DNA of 21,903 nt, taken from contig JADNRX010000807.1 of NCBI GenBank assembly GCA_015501595.1, positions 1-21,903 of the forward strand, read 5' to 3'. Below the pieces are notes generated by a model. The model was not told the DNA's origin. It searched no databases and worked only from the letters and a program-made list of their open reading frames with translations. Below, piece after piece: positions 1 to 9,185 of this stretch. The translations under genes were made by a program, and so were the position numbers. The stretch comes from Hymenopellis radicata (lineage: Eukaryota > Basidiomycota > Agaricomycetes > Agaricales > Physalacriaceae). Positions within the stretch are counted from its first letter, which is position 1. The number at the start of each line of letters is the position of its first letter.

Positions 1-603
1 TTCTGTGGTGTATTTCTGCACTGCACATCAACGTGTTACAGCGTCGCAGGCTATTTTCTTGCACGTCGGTGCTCACAGCCGCGCTGCAGGCGGGGGTCTT
101 ATATGGCGACTTGCTAGGGACTACGTAGGCGATTCTTCCATTCTGTTCACCGCCCGACCACTACAGTTACAATGCGGCGGTATGCGCAGTCACATGTTCA
201 ATGAAGAAATCCTCTGCGAGGAGGAGTTAACAGAAGATCAAATCGATCTCATCTGTGGAACCTACCGCGTTCGCAACAATAGTGAACACCCATCGCTTCT
301 CTCCTGGTTCCCCAAACCTAATTCTTGGGCCACGAGTAGCTTAGACGTAGGATTCTGGAGCGCGGATGACGAGACATGGTACCAACAACGCGTGCGCGCA
401 TACCTTGACGGCACGAAAGGCCCGCTCAACCAAGCTTCCCGCTCAACCAAGCTTCCTGGCAGAAGAGTCTGCGCTTTCATCGTGAGCCGGCTCGACTCGC
501 TAAAGGATATGAGGTGGTTTGTTCCCATGTCCTCGGCGAGTTTCTTGGTGAACACGATATTTTTGAATACAGCCCCATACCCACCTTGCTAAATGGTCCA
601 TAA
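1..603 (+). pseudogene. 3' part of a conserved Agaricomycete hypothetical gene, frameshifted
   Basis: Coding from before the window edge in the frame of base 2. The best-conserved stretch (about 180-422) contains ICGTYRVR, LLSWFPKPNSW and VGFWSADDETWYQQR, a pattern I associate with a large family of uncharacterised mushroom proteins (CGTYR, then WWPK, then a G-W-W segment and WFxxR). Function is unknown. A perfect 17-bp tandem duplication (423-456) then shifts the frame. Leaving out one copy joins this part directly to a downstream frame beginning WQKSLRFHREPARLAKGYE and ending at TAA 601-603, which suits the family's C-terminus. As written, the protein instead runs out of frame to a stop near 590. 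Upstream of about 160 the reading is less convincing and may include an intron. The call as a recently broken gene is good; an assembly error in the duplicated stretch is the main alternative. Confidence 0.6.
423..456. repeat. 17-bp perfect tandem duplication
   Basis: CGCTCAACCAAGCTTCC occurs twice head to tail (423-439, 440-456). Because 17 is not a multiple of 3, it shifts the reading frame of the surrounding gene. Removing one copy restores the frame. Confidence 0.95.
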
Positions 604-965
604 CGGGTCACCGTGAGTTCCTTTTGCTGTACCATTGTCAGCATTGAACTGATTTTGACAGGTCGGTATGTCTATTAATGCAACATTGGGTGGCTTCCAA
701 CCCTGCTATCGTTTCTTGCCTTCAAACAACTGTATCCTACCCACTAGCATATGTACCGTTAAATTATGTCCACACTGAAAATGTATTTGTCCTGTAGCCT
801 TTCCCTCCCATCGCCACTCTGATAATCTAAACCCTCACTACCGTGATATGGACGTGCACGCTGGTCTTCAACGCAGCGTACACGCGCCATGAAATACGTC
901 TCGTGGCAGTCATCCGGCCGCATGGATGTTCGCAACCCGGTCCTCTGTCGCGCCGTCTCACCAAC
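604..965. other. Intergenic stretch, no gene seen
   Basis: About 360 bases between the stop of the first gene and the start of the F-box-like gene. Open frames here are short and show no recognisable composition. It presumably holds the terminator of the first gene and the promoter of the next, but I see no specific motif I would defend. Confidence 0.5.
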
Positions 966-2189
966 ATGGACACCACTGTTGGAGGTGAACTCCTCTTGCC
1001 ATGGGATGTCCTCCTGGAAATCGGCAAACATGTCGACGTAGACGTCCTTTACAGATACACTGAGGCGAACACAGTCTTGCGTCAAAAGCTGCGAGGTCGA
1101 TTGTTCCATACTGTCTGTGTTCCCCAGCAAGTGAGCGACTCGGTGCGTCACTTGATACTGCCAACTTTCAATTCCTCTGAAGTTCACAATAACACAGGAC
1201 ATTCTCAAGTTCACTGGCTCGCACGGCAAAAATATTCAGCATGCTCGGTTCTCGCACTGCGACCTGGGACACGTACTAAAGCTATTGGCCCTCATGCCAA
1301 ACGTGGAAGCTGTGACCTTGTCAAATGGTGAAACATGGCGTCCCGTCGCCGCTGCTTTCGTAACTCCCAGGAGCGATCCGCCTTTAACATCTTGGACGTT
1401 CAAGTGGTGTATCGTCGCATGGCCCCAGCTTGTAGCCCTTTGGCTGGAAATGGCTCGCCGCCATACTTTTATTCTCAAGCACCTGGGGCTCCATTTTTGC
1501 ACGCCTGTGGAGACAGCCGAAGTGCGGGACCGGGAGTTAGGATCGACATGGGGCGGCGTGTTCGACTTCCTCGAGCGACTCGACCTATCTCTTAGTGGCC
1601 AGGAGAGCTTCCAGCAAGCCAATGAAATTCTTCGTGCTGCGCCGTCTGTTACCGCTCTGACCGTGCTCATCCCAGGTGCGCATTTCAGCACAGTGCGGAA
1701 CGACCATTGCTCAATCTATTTGTAGCGTGCACCTACAGCTGGTGGACTCATCCTGCATTGGCCTTACGTTCATGTCAGCAACTCCATCAACTGAAGATAA
1801 CCGTCAATTTCGGGGACCTTCATGGGGTGACGCTTTCATTACAGGTCAATGCAGTAGCCTTGCGGAACGTCCACGATTTCGTCCTTGAGATCAGAGTTGT
1901 GCAGGTTTGCCAGTTGCGCGATTGGTTTCTCTTCTGGCGGCAGCGTACCACGTTCGCCATCGCATTTCACGCTTTGCGCGGCAATGTTGTGTCTCTTGGT
2001 ATCCTCGATGGTACTGAGAATGGAAGCTCAGCACAGCAGGAGCTCTTGCACGAGCTCTGCTCTAGTACTTGGCGCTCAACCATGTTGCGGTGCATGAGGA
2101 CAGGCGTTCCGGGGCGCGTATGGATGACTCTGCCGACTCCTCCTGACGGTGTTGTGTTTAAGTTGGTTGGCACTAGGACTGTGGTATAA
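966..2189 (+). CDS. F-box/LRR-like protein, three exons
   Basis: Model: exons 966-1130, 1198-1675 and 1726-2189, introns of 67 nt (phase 0) and 50 nt (phase 1), giving 368 aa ending in TAA. The start is the ATG in CCAACATGG. Residues 12-45 carry an F-box-like helix pattern beginning LPWDVLLEIGKH and continuing VDVLYRYTEANTVLR, followed by LFHTVCV. The rest has leucine-rich, LRR-like segments such as HVLKLLALMPNVEAVTLS and SVTALTVLIP. F-box proteins recruit substrates to SCF ubiquitin ligases through Skp1, and mushroom genomes carry large, poorly conserved F-box/LRR-like families. Two independent splice junctions bring all three frames into register, which is strong support. Exact F-box identity is uncertain because the motif is divergent. 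The stop codon lies inside a 14-bp tandem repeat (2183-2210). Confidence 0.7.
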
Positions 2190-2210
2190 GATATCTGGTA
2201 TAAGATATCA
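2183..2210. repeat. 14-bp near-perfect tandem repeat at the stop codon
   Basis: GGTATAAGATATCT (2183-2196) is followed immediately by GGTATAAGATATCA (2197-2210). The first copy contains the TAA stop of the F-box-like gene. Confidence 0.9.
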
Positions 2211-2489
2211 TTACTATTATTACGCATCATGTACGCTGGGTGGCTCGATCCCGAATATACGCGTAATGAACTGCGGATCTTGGATCAATTCGATAGTTTT
2301 GTCCACGATAGCAGCATCTGAACAAAAATGACATTGATGAAAGTGGTGGCGTGCCGCCGGCGCGCAATTGATCTGAGAATTTGGCTGGGAGGGCCTTGAC
2401 AAACAAATCCGATTGACGAAGTGACTCAAGCTTTCGACCACCATCTACCTGGACCTACCTCATCAAGCTCGTCTTTCTTCAGCGTGATA
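2211..2489. other. Intergenic stretch, no gene seen
   Basis: Between the F-box-like gene and the MYND gene. No convincing coding frame on either strand. It should contain the MYND promoter, but I identify no motif. Confidence 0.45.
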
Positions 2490-3072
2490 ATGCAAGCGTT
2501 GAAGGTGCTTGATCTGAACTGGAGCTAATATCTACTGACCTCTGTTTCGTTTACCAGGCCGCCGCTCTTAGCGGTTCCTTAGACGCGCTTGAAAAGATCA
2601 TTCAAAAAATCAAGCATAATGAGAACGCCCTTGTCCAGCTCTTCCCCATCTTCTCTGAACTTCTTCAGTCAACAAAAATTCCTTGTGAAACTTCCACAGA
2701 AAGCGAAAAGCACCGATTCCTCGTCGTAACTAAACACATTTTCTGTGCTGTCTCAAGTTGCATGTCCGATGCACCTGCCTCGAATCAAGCACTCGTCACT
2801 CAGCTGTGCTCTCACCTTCCTAAAATGTGCAAATTTGCCATTGCATTCCTCCAGCTGTTTGTCCTAGACAGCACGTCGCCTTCGCCCTCTGATGTCGAAC
2901 TAGCGAGGGAAATGCAAGAAACCGTCCTTCCCGTATCGCTTTATCGCATCTTTGGCATTGCACCGGCGTTCAGCGTGGTGTCCAACCATACAGGGCTATT
3001 TGACTGTTTGATGCGGGTCTGGGTGCTAGTAATTACTGAAGGGCAGCCTCGGCCTGTTGTGGACCGGTACTT

Positions 3073-3080
3073 GACACTCA
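3073..3080. repeat. Left copy of 8-bp target-site duplication
   Basis: GACACTCA immediately precedes the terminal inverted repeat of the inserted element and is repeated exactly at 3594-3601. Eight-base duplications are typical of hAT superfamily insertion. Confidence 0.9.
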
Positions 3081-3593
3081 TAGAGACGGACGCGAGTATA
3101 GAGTATAAAAAATACTCGTGAATAAATGTGTACTCATTGTGTGAGTTAAGAGTATACTCGCGAATGAGTAGAGTAGAGTCTAGAGTATTTGATGAGTAGC
3201 GAATCTACCTCTAGTGCCATGAGTATTTAGTAAACTCATACTCACGAATATTCATCACTTCATCTACATGCAATAGCTCAGCAGATATGTTGTAAGCCTG
3301 CTCTATCTTTACCTCTAGTCTCAACAAAAGTCCTTACTAATATAAATACAACTCAATATCCTACTTGCTAGCTTAAATAGATCTGCCGACTGTCTAATTT
3401 GGTGAGTATACTTGAGTATACTCGAGTATACTCGAGTATTTGTATACTCAAGACTCATGAATACTCGCGAGTAGAGTCTTGAGTAGAGTAGAGTCTTGAG
3501 TAGAGTCGTGAGTCGTGAGTATTGGTCTTGAGGCATGAGTTATTCGCATGATGAGTATGAATATACTTGAGTATAGGCTCGCGTCCGTCTCTA
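3081..3593. mobile_element. Non-autonomous hAT-like element (MITE), 513 bp
   Basis: Bounded by perfect 16-bp terminal inverted repeats, TAGAGACGGACGCGAG at 3081-3096 and its reverse complement at 3578-3593, inside an 8-bp duplication GACACTCA. The terminal TAGAG fits the hAT end consensus (C/T)A(A/G)NG, and 8-bp duplications are the hAT hallmark. The interior has no coding capacity. It is AT-rich and packed at both ends with GAGTA/TACTC words (more than twenty, including an uninterrupted palindromic run near 3411-3438), while the middle (about 3250-3400) is plainer. Clustered short subterminal motifs are where hAT transposases bind in characterised elements; applying that here is inference. 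It would have to be moved by a transposase encoded elsewhere. It sits in the coding sequence of the MYND gene, and exact removal restores the frame. Confidence 0.9.
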
Positions 3594-3601
3594 GACACTC
3601 A
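3594..3601. repeat. Right copy of 8-bp target-site duplication
   Basis: GACACTCA directly follows the right terminal inverted repeat and is identical to 3073-3080. No mutation separates the two copies, so the insertion looks young. Confidence 0.9.
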
Positions 3602-4040
3602 TTGTCGGAGTAATCATGTGGTCGGCGCGCGAGTCGCCTGCTAGGGAACAATTCGGTCACGTCCTGGAACAACTTCCCAGTAGTCTCATTGTATTCTGCA
3701 TCTTCCAGCACATCATAAACGATTTACAATTGACGCCCATCGATGTCCATTCCATTCGGCATAACAGCTTTATATTGCTACAGTGCTCTATGAGCTCACT
3801 AAAGATATATAAGGCCTGTATCGCGTCCCATGTGTCGAAGTGGTGCTGCATCATCATGCAGCGTCTCATGTCCAGGAGGTATGTCCTCCCAGTCAGCTGC
3901 CAGCACATTGTTGCCGATACTGTTGCGGATGTACTCAGTCTCCTACGATTTGCATTCCTGGCGGGATCGTGGGTCATAGTGCAGGCACTGGAACACGGGT
4001 TCATCGATTGCTTGTTTCGTGTTCAACCGCTCCTGGACTG

Positions 4041-4078
4041 GTGCCAGCACAGCCACAAGGGGTGCCAGCACAGCCACA
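4041..4078. repeat. In-frame 21-bp-period tandem duplication in the MYND gene
   Basis: GTGCCAGCACAGCCACA occurs at 4041-4057 and 4062-4078 with a period of 21. The period keeps the frame, so the protein gains a second CQHSH segment. The repeat looks recent because the 17-bp cores are identical. Confidence 0.85.
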
Positions 4079-4919
4079 CGGAGAGCTCGCTTGGGTCAAT
4101 GCTTGCTGACCTCATCGACTTACTCAATGCATGGACCATGTATCGCCCGGTTCTACGATTGTCACACAAGGCTGTAAAGAAGGTACTGCGGAGAAACCTC
4201 GTTAATAATCTCAAAAAGGAGGGTTTGCTATGGGATGCCTGGGTTCGATTCAGAGACATTGTCAATGAGCGCTCCCAGGCGAAGGCGCACTTCATTGAAG
4301 TCAGACATGAAGACTGGTGCGATAACACTCCGGTAAGATGAATCGATTCATTAAACGGCCAAATTAAACATTTGTATATGGCCAGTGTCATGTATTTTCA
4401 CGCGCAGAACTCAGACTACAGCAATGTGCCGGATGTAAAGAATCCTACTACTGCTCCCGCGCTTGCCAGCGTACCGCTTGGAAAAATGGCCACAGGGAAG
4501 CCTGTCAAGCTCGACAGAAAGCCATCAAAGGTTGTTCTTCGCTGAGCATCACAGCTTGGAATACTAACAACCTCACAGATTGCTCACCAATCTGCCCAAC
4601 CGAGAGAGAGGTTCGATTCATATTTGCCATGGTTGAGGGCGACTTCAACTTGCATAGTGAAGAGATCAATAACCATGTCAATGAGTTTCTCAAAGCGTGT
4701 CAACTTAGTACTGTTCGGTCGGACTCTATCGTCTTCTAGGTCGACTATGTGACAGTTCCGAGGAAGGTAACAATTACAACAGCAGATAAGATCACGGGGC
4801 ACAGTGATTGGGAAGGGATCATAAAAGAGGGAAGGAGGAATGGTGGGCGAGTTATTGATCTGACTGTGCAGGACAAGGGGGAACCAATGCAAATGTGTGG
4901 ACTCATTGCTGCAGGGTAA

Positions 4920-5426
4920 TACTAACCCGTACTCTTTACAAGTCTCGTGTTATACGTTCCCACTACTTTCCATGACATGTATATTATTCAACGAAACTAT
5001 CATTACTCCAAAACATTGGCCAAGTATCGTCGTAACCATCAAGGTTTGTCTCAGCGTCCTTTGATTGGCCCAACATATCCAGCAACGTTTCCTACACGAC
5101 GTTGCGAAAACTCGAAGTACTACAGATCGGAGAGATTCGGCTTCTGCCGGGACTGACATAAGCCTTCAGGACTTGTCTCTTACCATCATGGACAAACAGC
5201 GGACGAGGCCCACAGAGACAAGGTCACAAAGCTCACTCTCCGCTTTCGCGACATTCATGCGTTTGGGAGCTCTGGGATACGATGTTTTGCCGAAAAGGTG
5301 GCTGACATGAAGCAGATTGCTGCACGCGATTATCTCAACATGATACTTGTTCGTTTTGTTTCCCAGGTTTTCTGCTCTCAGTCGCTGACTGGATTTGTAG
5401 TGCGCGCTGGCCTGCCTTGAACACTT
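4920..5426 (+). other. Region with short coding-like fragments, no supported gene
   Basis: No single frame stays open. Short stretches read like protein: TTLRKLEVLQIGEIRLLPG (about 5096-5155) resembles a leucine-rich repeat, and KVTKLTLRFRDIHAFGSSG (about 5220-5275) has similar composition, in different frames. These could be remnants of another LRR/F-box-like gene with lost introns, or chance. I would not annotate a product. Confidence 0.35.
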
Positions 5427-5904
5427 AATATCTTCTGCGGAGGCGAACAAGGATGTGATGCGCCTACTCTGGGAGTGTTCCATGGGACCTCATGGACACG
5501 ACTCATCGTTCAGCCGGCGGTACCCCTTCATATCCTCGAGGCCGTGACCAGAGACATGGCAGCCGCCCTTCGACGATTCGCCTCAAAGTGGTGTCCGCAG
5601 TTCAGCACGAACGAAACTCCAAGGGCACGGTACTGCTCGGATGGCTCGTGAAGCACGTTTGGCGAGCTGGAAAGAGACGATTTCGGCGCCGTCGCGCACG
5701 CGTGGGGCTGCTCAGAGCACACGGATGTGGAAATACCAGTCGTAGTATGTCAATCAGTAAGTTGGTTGACTTTTCTTGTTCTATCCTAACAAATTTGTAG
5801 ATTTGCGCATAATGACATGTTTATGCGGTACACGGGATGGGGCATAGGCCATGAAATGACTGACTCGATTACGCAAACGTTTCGGCATAACATCAAACAC
5901 GTAC
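5427..5904 (+). pseudogene. Fragment of an unrecognised hypothetical gene with an in-frame TGA
   Basis: Frame of base 5427 reads convincingly as protein (HILEAVTRDMAAALRRFASK at about 5535-5590, then STFGELERDDFGAVAHAWG). It is broken by TGA at 5649-5651, where CGA would give arginine. A 44-nt intron with GTAAGT, TCCTAAC and TTGTAG fits 5758-5801. The next exon reads HNDMFMRYTGWGIGHEM, a motif I associate with several uncharacterised Agaricomycete proteins (DMFMRYxGxGIGH). No start is evident and the 3' side runs directly into the transporter fragment in the same frame, so part of this may be a chimera of two remnants. Function unknown. Confidence 0.45.
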
Positions 5905-6285
5905 GGGGATTGGTACGATGTCGCAGAGCCCACGCGATGAAGAAGCGCAAGAAGTTCCCCGCGTTTATCTCGGCCGTCATGACCGGGCTCCTCGTACTCT
6001 TTGGGCGGTGCTGGTGCTCTCGCGTACCTCACGTTTGGGTCTGATATCAAGACTGTTGTCCTCGTCAACTTGGACATGTCGAAGCCTATGGTGCAAGGGT
6101 TTGTAATCTGAATCTACACGATATCTTGCAGTAGGACCTGACTCTTTTCTAGGTGCAATTCTTGCGCATGGAAGGAATGAAGACAAGCAGCAAGAACGGG
6201 GAAGTATGTCGAAACACATCTACCTCTACGTTGCCCAAGGGACTACTACTCGGGTGTACAGCCCGAGGAAACGCGTCGTGGTAGG
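5905..6285 (+). pseudogene. Amino-acid transporter remnant (vacuolar AVT/AAAP-like)
   Basis: The frame from 5905 reads HAMKKRKKFPAFISAVMTGL and then LLVLFG. After a one-base shift in the run TTTGGGCGG (about 6001-6006) it continues GGAGALAYLTFGSDIKTVVL, then VNLDMSKPMVQ. This matches the pattern of fungal vacuolar amino-acid transporters of the AAAP family (DAMRxPxxFP, then a glycine-rich helix, YLxFGSxxxTVVLxNLP, MVQxVQF), covering roughly one late transmembrane helix and the following loop. After a probable intron the text resumes VQFLRMEGM, as if the last helices had been deleted. Only about 100 of the usual several hundred residues are present, with no start and no stop in register, so this is a dead fragment. 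Confidence 0.62.
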
Positions 6286-6595
6286 TACACTGTCGAGACG
6301 CGCGCTCGCAACATGACCTTCAGGTCCGGCTTCTAGTTGTGCTCAGGCCGGGATGTCCCACTGCTCTCCATTCTTCCATACAGGCCATACGTACCTGATA
6401 CCTTCAGCGCAAATCCTACTCTTCTTTGTTGTGCTGATGTTCCTTCTTCACGCTGGCGTGTGACACTTCATGTTCGGCGTTTGCCGATGTTCGGGATGTA
6501 CCGATCGTGGACTTTGCTGCCGGCACGGATTCCCATCAGCGCGCGCTTATTCTTCGCTCCTTGACAACATCGACGCGCTTGCTTTGCCCGACAAC
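6286..6595. other. Spacer, no supported gene
   Basis: No frame is convincingly coding. A short run reading DVRDVPIVDFAAGTDSHQRA (about 6486-6545) could be a remnant, but I cannot connect it to anything. The promoter of the following gene should lie here. Confidence 0.35.
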
Positions 6596-7901
6596 ATGTC
6601 CTCCACCAAATACACGTCCTCCACCAATGACAACGTCTCCGCGGTCGAGCTCTACTACGACCGTGCCATTCCTAGGGCCGTCTGGGGGCGTTGGAAGGGG
6701 GTTCGTAACACCAGCAAAGGCGGCGTAGCGCTGCGAGACGCGGCGGGCCAGTACGAGGTCGATTTCGATGGACGGGCCCGCATCTTCGCTCTGATGTGCG
6801 TCGTTTTCGTTCTCTTCAGCGCCGATTTTGGTTATCGCGTCTCAGGCCGTCTGATTTTCATTTTTCCCCCGCTGAGTCGACGGAATCACTGCCGTTCAGG
6901 CATTTGACCATTCGGGTTTACGGCGCCGATGGTTTCGCCATAGGCTGCGTGGAATGGGCAGGTCTGGAGAGGGAGAGGTCGAAGCGATGGGTGTACGACG
7001 AGAACACGGTCAATGGGTACCGTTGGGCGTGCTGGGACGTCGACGAGGATTTGCGTCAGGCGAAGCACTTCTTCATTCGCAGCTCTTACCAGAAGGTCCG
7101 TATGTTATTCTTCTGCTTATTCTTGGACTAATAGTTCTTAGCTGTTCGATTGGTTGTAGGATTATATTTTAGACCAGATCGACTTTCATAGTCTGAACAG
7201 CTTTCGACAAGGAAAGATACGCGAGCTTCAACATGCTGCCTTATCATTGGTAATGGACTCCGACATGGAAGTGTACGTTGCTTTTAGGCTCTGTTATACG
7301 ATATACTAAGTAGTCCATAGACAAGCATTACCAGAATTCAACAAAAATGCTATCGAAGAAGCATTCTCGGATGACGCCGACACAATCGCACAGACTCTGG
7401 CTAGCTGTTTGCGTGCACCGTCGTATGATGCTCAACCCTCTAATCCATTCACTATCCCTTCTGTATCAGCGACGGGAGTTGACCTCAGACCTCTTGTCGA
7501 ACTGCGATTCCAACATCAGACCCGTTGTGCCGCCACCGGAACACGCACGGTTAAGGAGGCGTGTTCATGGTCACAGGTCGGTTCCTTCCTCCCACCATCA
7601 TCTCGCCTTGCTCACTCGATTTTTCGTCAGGCTCTCCGCTTTCGGCGCCGCCTCTTACGGCCTTTCGACCCTATGGTAAGTCGTTTCTCTTCTATTGGCG
7701 ACGACCAGCGTTCTAACGCTCTTGCAGGCCTTCGTGTTCCCACCGGCACCACAGTCTTATTATCCTCGCTCGATAGTTATCAAAGTTTTCCAGTCCCCAC
7801 CGCCGCCGCCCTCTTCCCGTCCGTACGACGACATTCTGGCGATTATTTCCTTCAGCGCTGTTCATATCCCACCCGGCGCAGGCATCGACAACTCGAAGTG
7901 A
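6596..7901 (+). CDS. Hypothetical protein, six exons, possibly 3'-truncated by frameshift
   Basis: Exons 6596-6795, 6846-7095, 7160-7272, 7321-7576, 7631-7675 and 7728-7901; introns 50, 64, 48, 54 and 52 nt, all GT..AG. Every junction keeps register, giving 345 aa ending TGA 7899-7901. The N-terminus carries a short tandem (SSTKYTSSTND). The centre, about residues 115-160, is rich in aromatic and acidic residues (KRWVYDENTVNGYRWACWDV, then DLRQAKHFF); a proline run PPPPPSSRP follows near residue 320. No family recognised. Just before the stop, another frame takes over with similar style (LEVIIWLRAGERQFGS, then WDDAC, TGA 7979-7981, YDMWDNLMAKEQHG to about 8024). So the original gene probably ran on and a deletion around CTCGAAG near 7890 truncated it. 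The 54-nt intron could be exon, since it keeps frame. Confidence 0.55.
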
Positions 7902-8084
7902 TCATCTGGCTCCGTGCCGGTGAACGCCAGTTTGGCTCTGCGCCGACTGATTCCGGTCATCTATGGGACGACGCGTGCTGAAAGTATGATATGTGGGACA
8001 ACCTTATGGCGAAGGAACAACATGGGTATGTCTGTGCCCATTTTCTTGTCTTCTCCAGGCTTAACGTAATTCAACTTCCACCAC

Positions 8085-8444
8085 TCTCATGCGCCGGTTC
8101 GTCAAAACACCCTCTCGCATCTAGCACACAGCTCACCGTTCCAGAAACCGACCGCACATTCCCCTTCGACGCGCGCCGTCGCGCAGAAAGCATGTTCGTC
8201 GCCGCCCGCACCAGTACTTTTTCCAAATCTTCTCCGGCGTCGACCATGGCTTTGCGACTCGTGGGGATCCAGCTATAGCGACGCTCGTAAGCACTAATCC
8301 TTTTATATCATTGACTAGAAGCTAACGAACGTGCCAGGTTGGGCCAAGGAAGAATCCGCCAGCGCCATGGTCAGGTGGTTCAATAGGTTCTGCGAGGAGG
8401 GTCCTACTCAAAGCACAGGTCGTCCAGCGAAGAATCTCGGCTAG
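8085..8444 (+). pseudogene. 3' remnant of a dienelactone hydrolase gene
   Basis: Reads PETDRTFPFDARRRAESMFV, then after a one-base shift (about 8203-8212) QYFFQIFSGVDHGFATRGDP, then across an intron (GTAAGC at about 8287 to CCAG near 8338) WAKEESASAMVRWFNRF, ending TAG 8442-8444. This is the C-terminal third of dienelactone hydrolase family proteins (alpha/beta hydrolases that open enol-lactones in aromatic catabolism): the DxTFP segment, and GxxHGFAxRGD with the catalytic-histidine region HGF. The exon join is also out of register by one base. The N-terminal part with the nucleophile Cys/Ser is absent, so it cannot be an enzyme. It lies directly after the end of the preceding hypothetical gene, as if two fragments had been fused. 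Confidence 0.72.
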
Positions 8445-8540
8445 CACAAAAGGCTCATCGTAGCCTGACACAATACGGATTGATGATAGTAAGTATACAA
8501 TGAAGTGTCAATGTTTGACATGATAAATAAATGCGCCACC

Positions 8541-9185
8541 TTATGTGGCTTTCTCCACATACGCGATCTTCGGCCTCGACCGCGTCCCGCCCACCAGCAC
8601 CTTCTTCAGCTCCTTCATGTTGATGCTCTTTTGGCTGTCCATCATCTCCCGCACGTTCTTGATGTTTAGAACCCAGTCGCGCTCCTCCAGCAGCTTCTCC
8701 CCGATGGCTGACAGTTCTGCCTCCTCTTCGTCCGAGAGGAGCGCGAAGGACGTACGCTTCTCGTTACGCCACAGGAGAATTTGCTTGATGGCTTCTGGAA
8801 GCAAGATGTTTTGACAGATCTGTGATATTGGTTTAGGTCTACAGCAGAATTGTAGGAGTGGCATGCACCTCTATTTTGTTGAGTTGACTGAGCTGCTCAT
8901 ACTGATCGAAGCCTCTTGGACGTGACGACAGTGGTTCCGTATCGAGATTGTAAGTCACTACGTAGGAGCAGGTGCGGCTGAACTCAACAATCTGTCGCGC
9001 GTTCGTTCTCAAGAGAGGGAGACTCGACTTGAACTTGCTCCGTTTATCTCTCTCGTGCTTCTGTGCTTTCCATCGCGCCTTTCCTGCTCCTCTGCTGTTA
9101 CATTGTGTCCGTCGACAAAGCGAGTGCTCGCTTCCCTTTCCGTGCTTTTTTTTCTTTTGCCTTTTGTGAAAATGGTGATTAAATG
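8541..9185 (-). CDS. 3' end of an unrecognised gene
   Basis: Terminal exon 8819-8541 (stop 8543-8541), intron 8820-8868 (49 nt, GT..CACAG), and an upstream exon open from 8869 to a stop near 9188. Both exons read in register: ARQIVEFSRTCSYVVTYNLD, then IKQILLWRNEKRTSFALL, a charged helical stretch SDEEEAELSAIGEKLLEERD, and RPKIAYVEKAT at the C-terminus. No family recognised. The predicted product is hydrophilic and mostly helical with a lysine-rich N-terminal side. No convincing start codon is visible, so the 5' end is missing or lies behind another intron. It lies just 3' of the KDZ-associated gene on the same strand and could belong to the same transposon remnant, but nothing in the sequence proves that. 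Confidence 0.5.

Larger units (their letters stand above)
2490..4919 (+). pseudogene. MYND-type zinc-finger protein gene, split by a transposon and an in-frame stop
   Basis: Exons 2490-2504, 2558-4332 (containing the 513-bp element), 4422-4530 and 4579-4919. Introns are 53, 89 and 48 nt, the last with a perfect TACTAAC branch site. Omitting the element and one target duplication gives 573 codons in one register. The N-terminal half (ALSGSLDALEKIIQKIK, then LVQLFPIFSELL) matches the helical region of mushroom MYND proteins. A MYND finger follows at about residues 425-455: QCAGCKESYYCSRACQ, then TAWKNGHREAC. The first cysteine pair is weak (WCDNTP only). Codon 513 is TAG (4737-4739), after which the same frame continues in family style (VDYVTVPRKVTI, then GGRVIDLTV) to TAA at 4917-4919. 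MYND domains bind zinc and mediate protein contacts; the target is unknown. A 21-bp in-frame duplication lies at 4041-4078. Confidence 0.82.

Noticed and set aside
1676..1725. Frameshift in the first F-box-like gene
   Set aside because: A 50-nt GT..AG intron joins the two frames exactly, so no lesion is needed.
3405..3540. CRISPR-like repetition of GAGTATACTC words
   Set aside because: There are no regular spacers, the genome is eukaryotic, and the words lie within the ends of a transposon.
8545..8814. Plus-strand open frame opposite the minus-strand terminal exon
   Set aside because: It is a serine/phenylalanine-rich antisense shadow. The minus frame has better composition and a splice junction in register.
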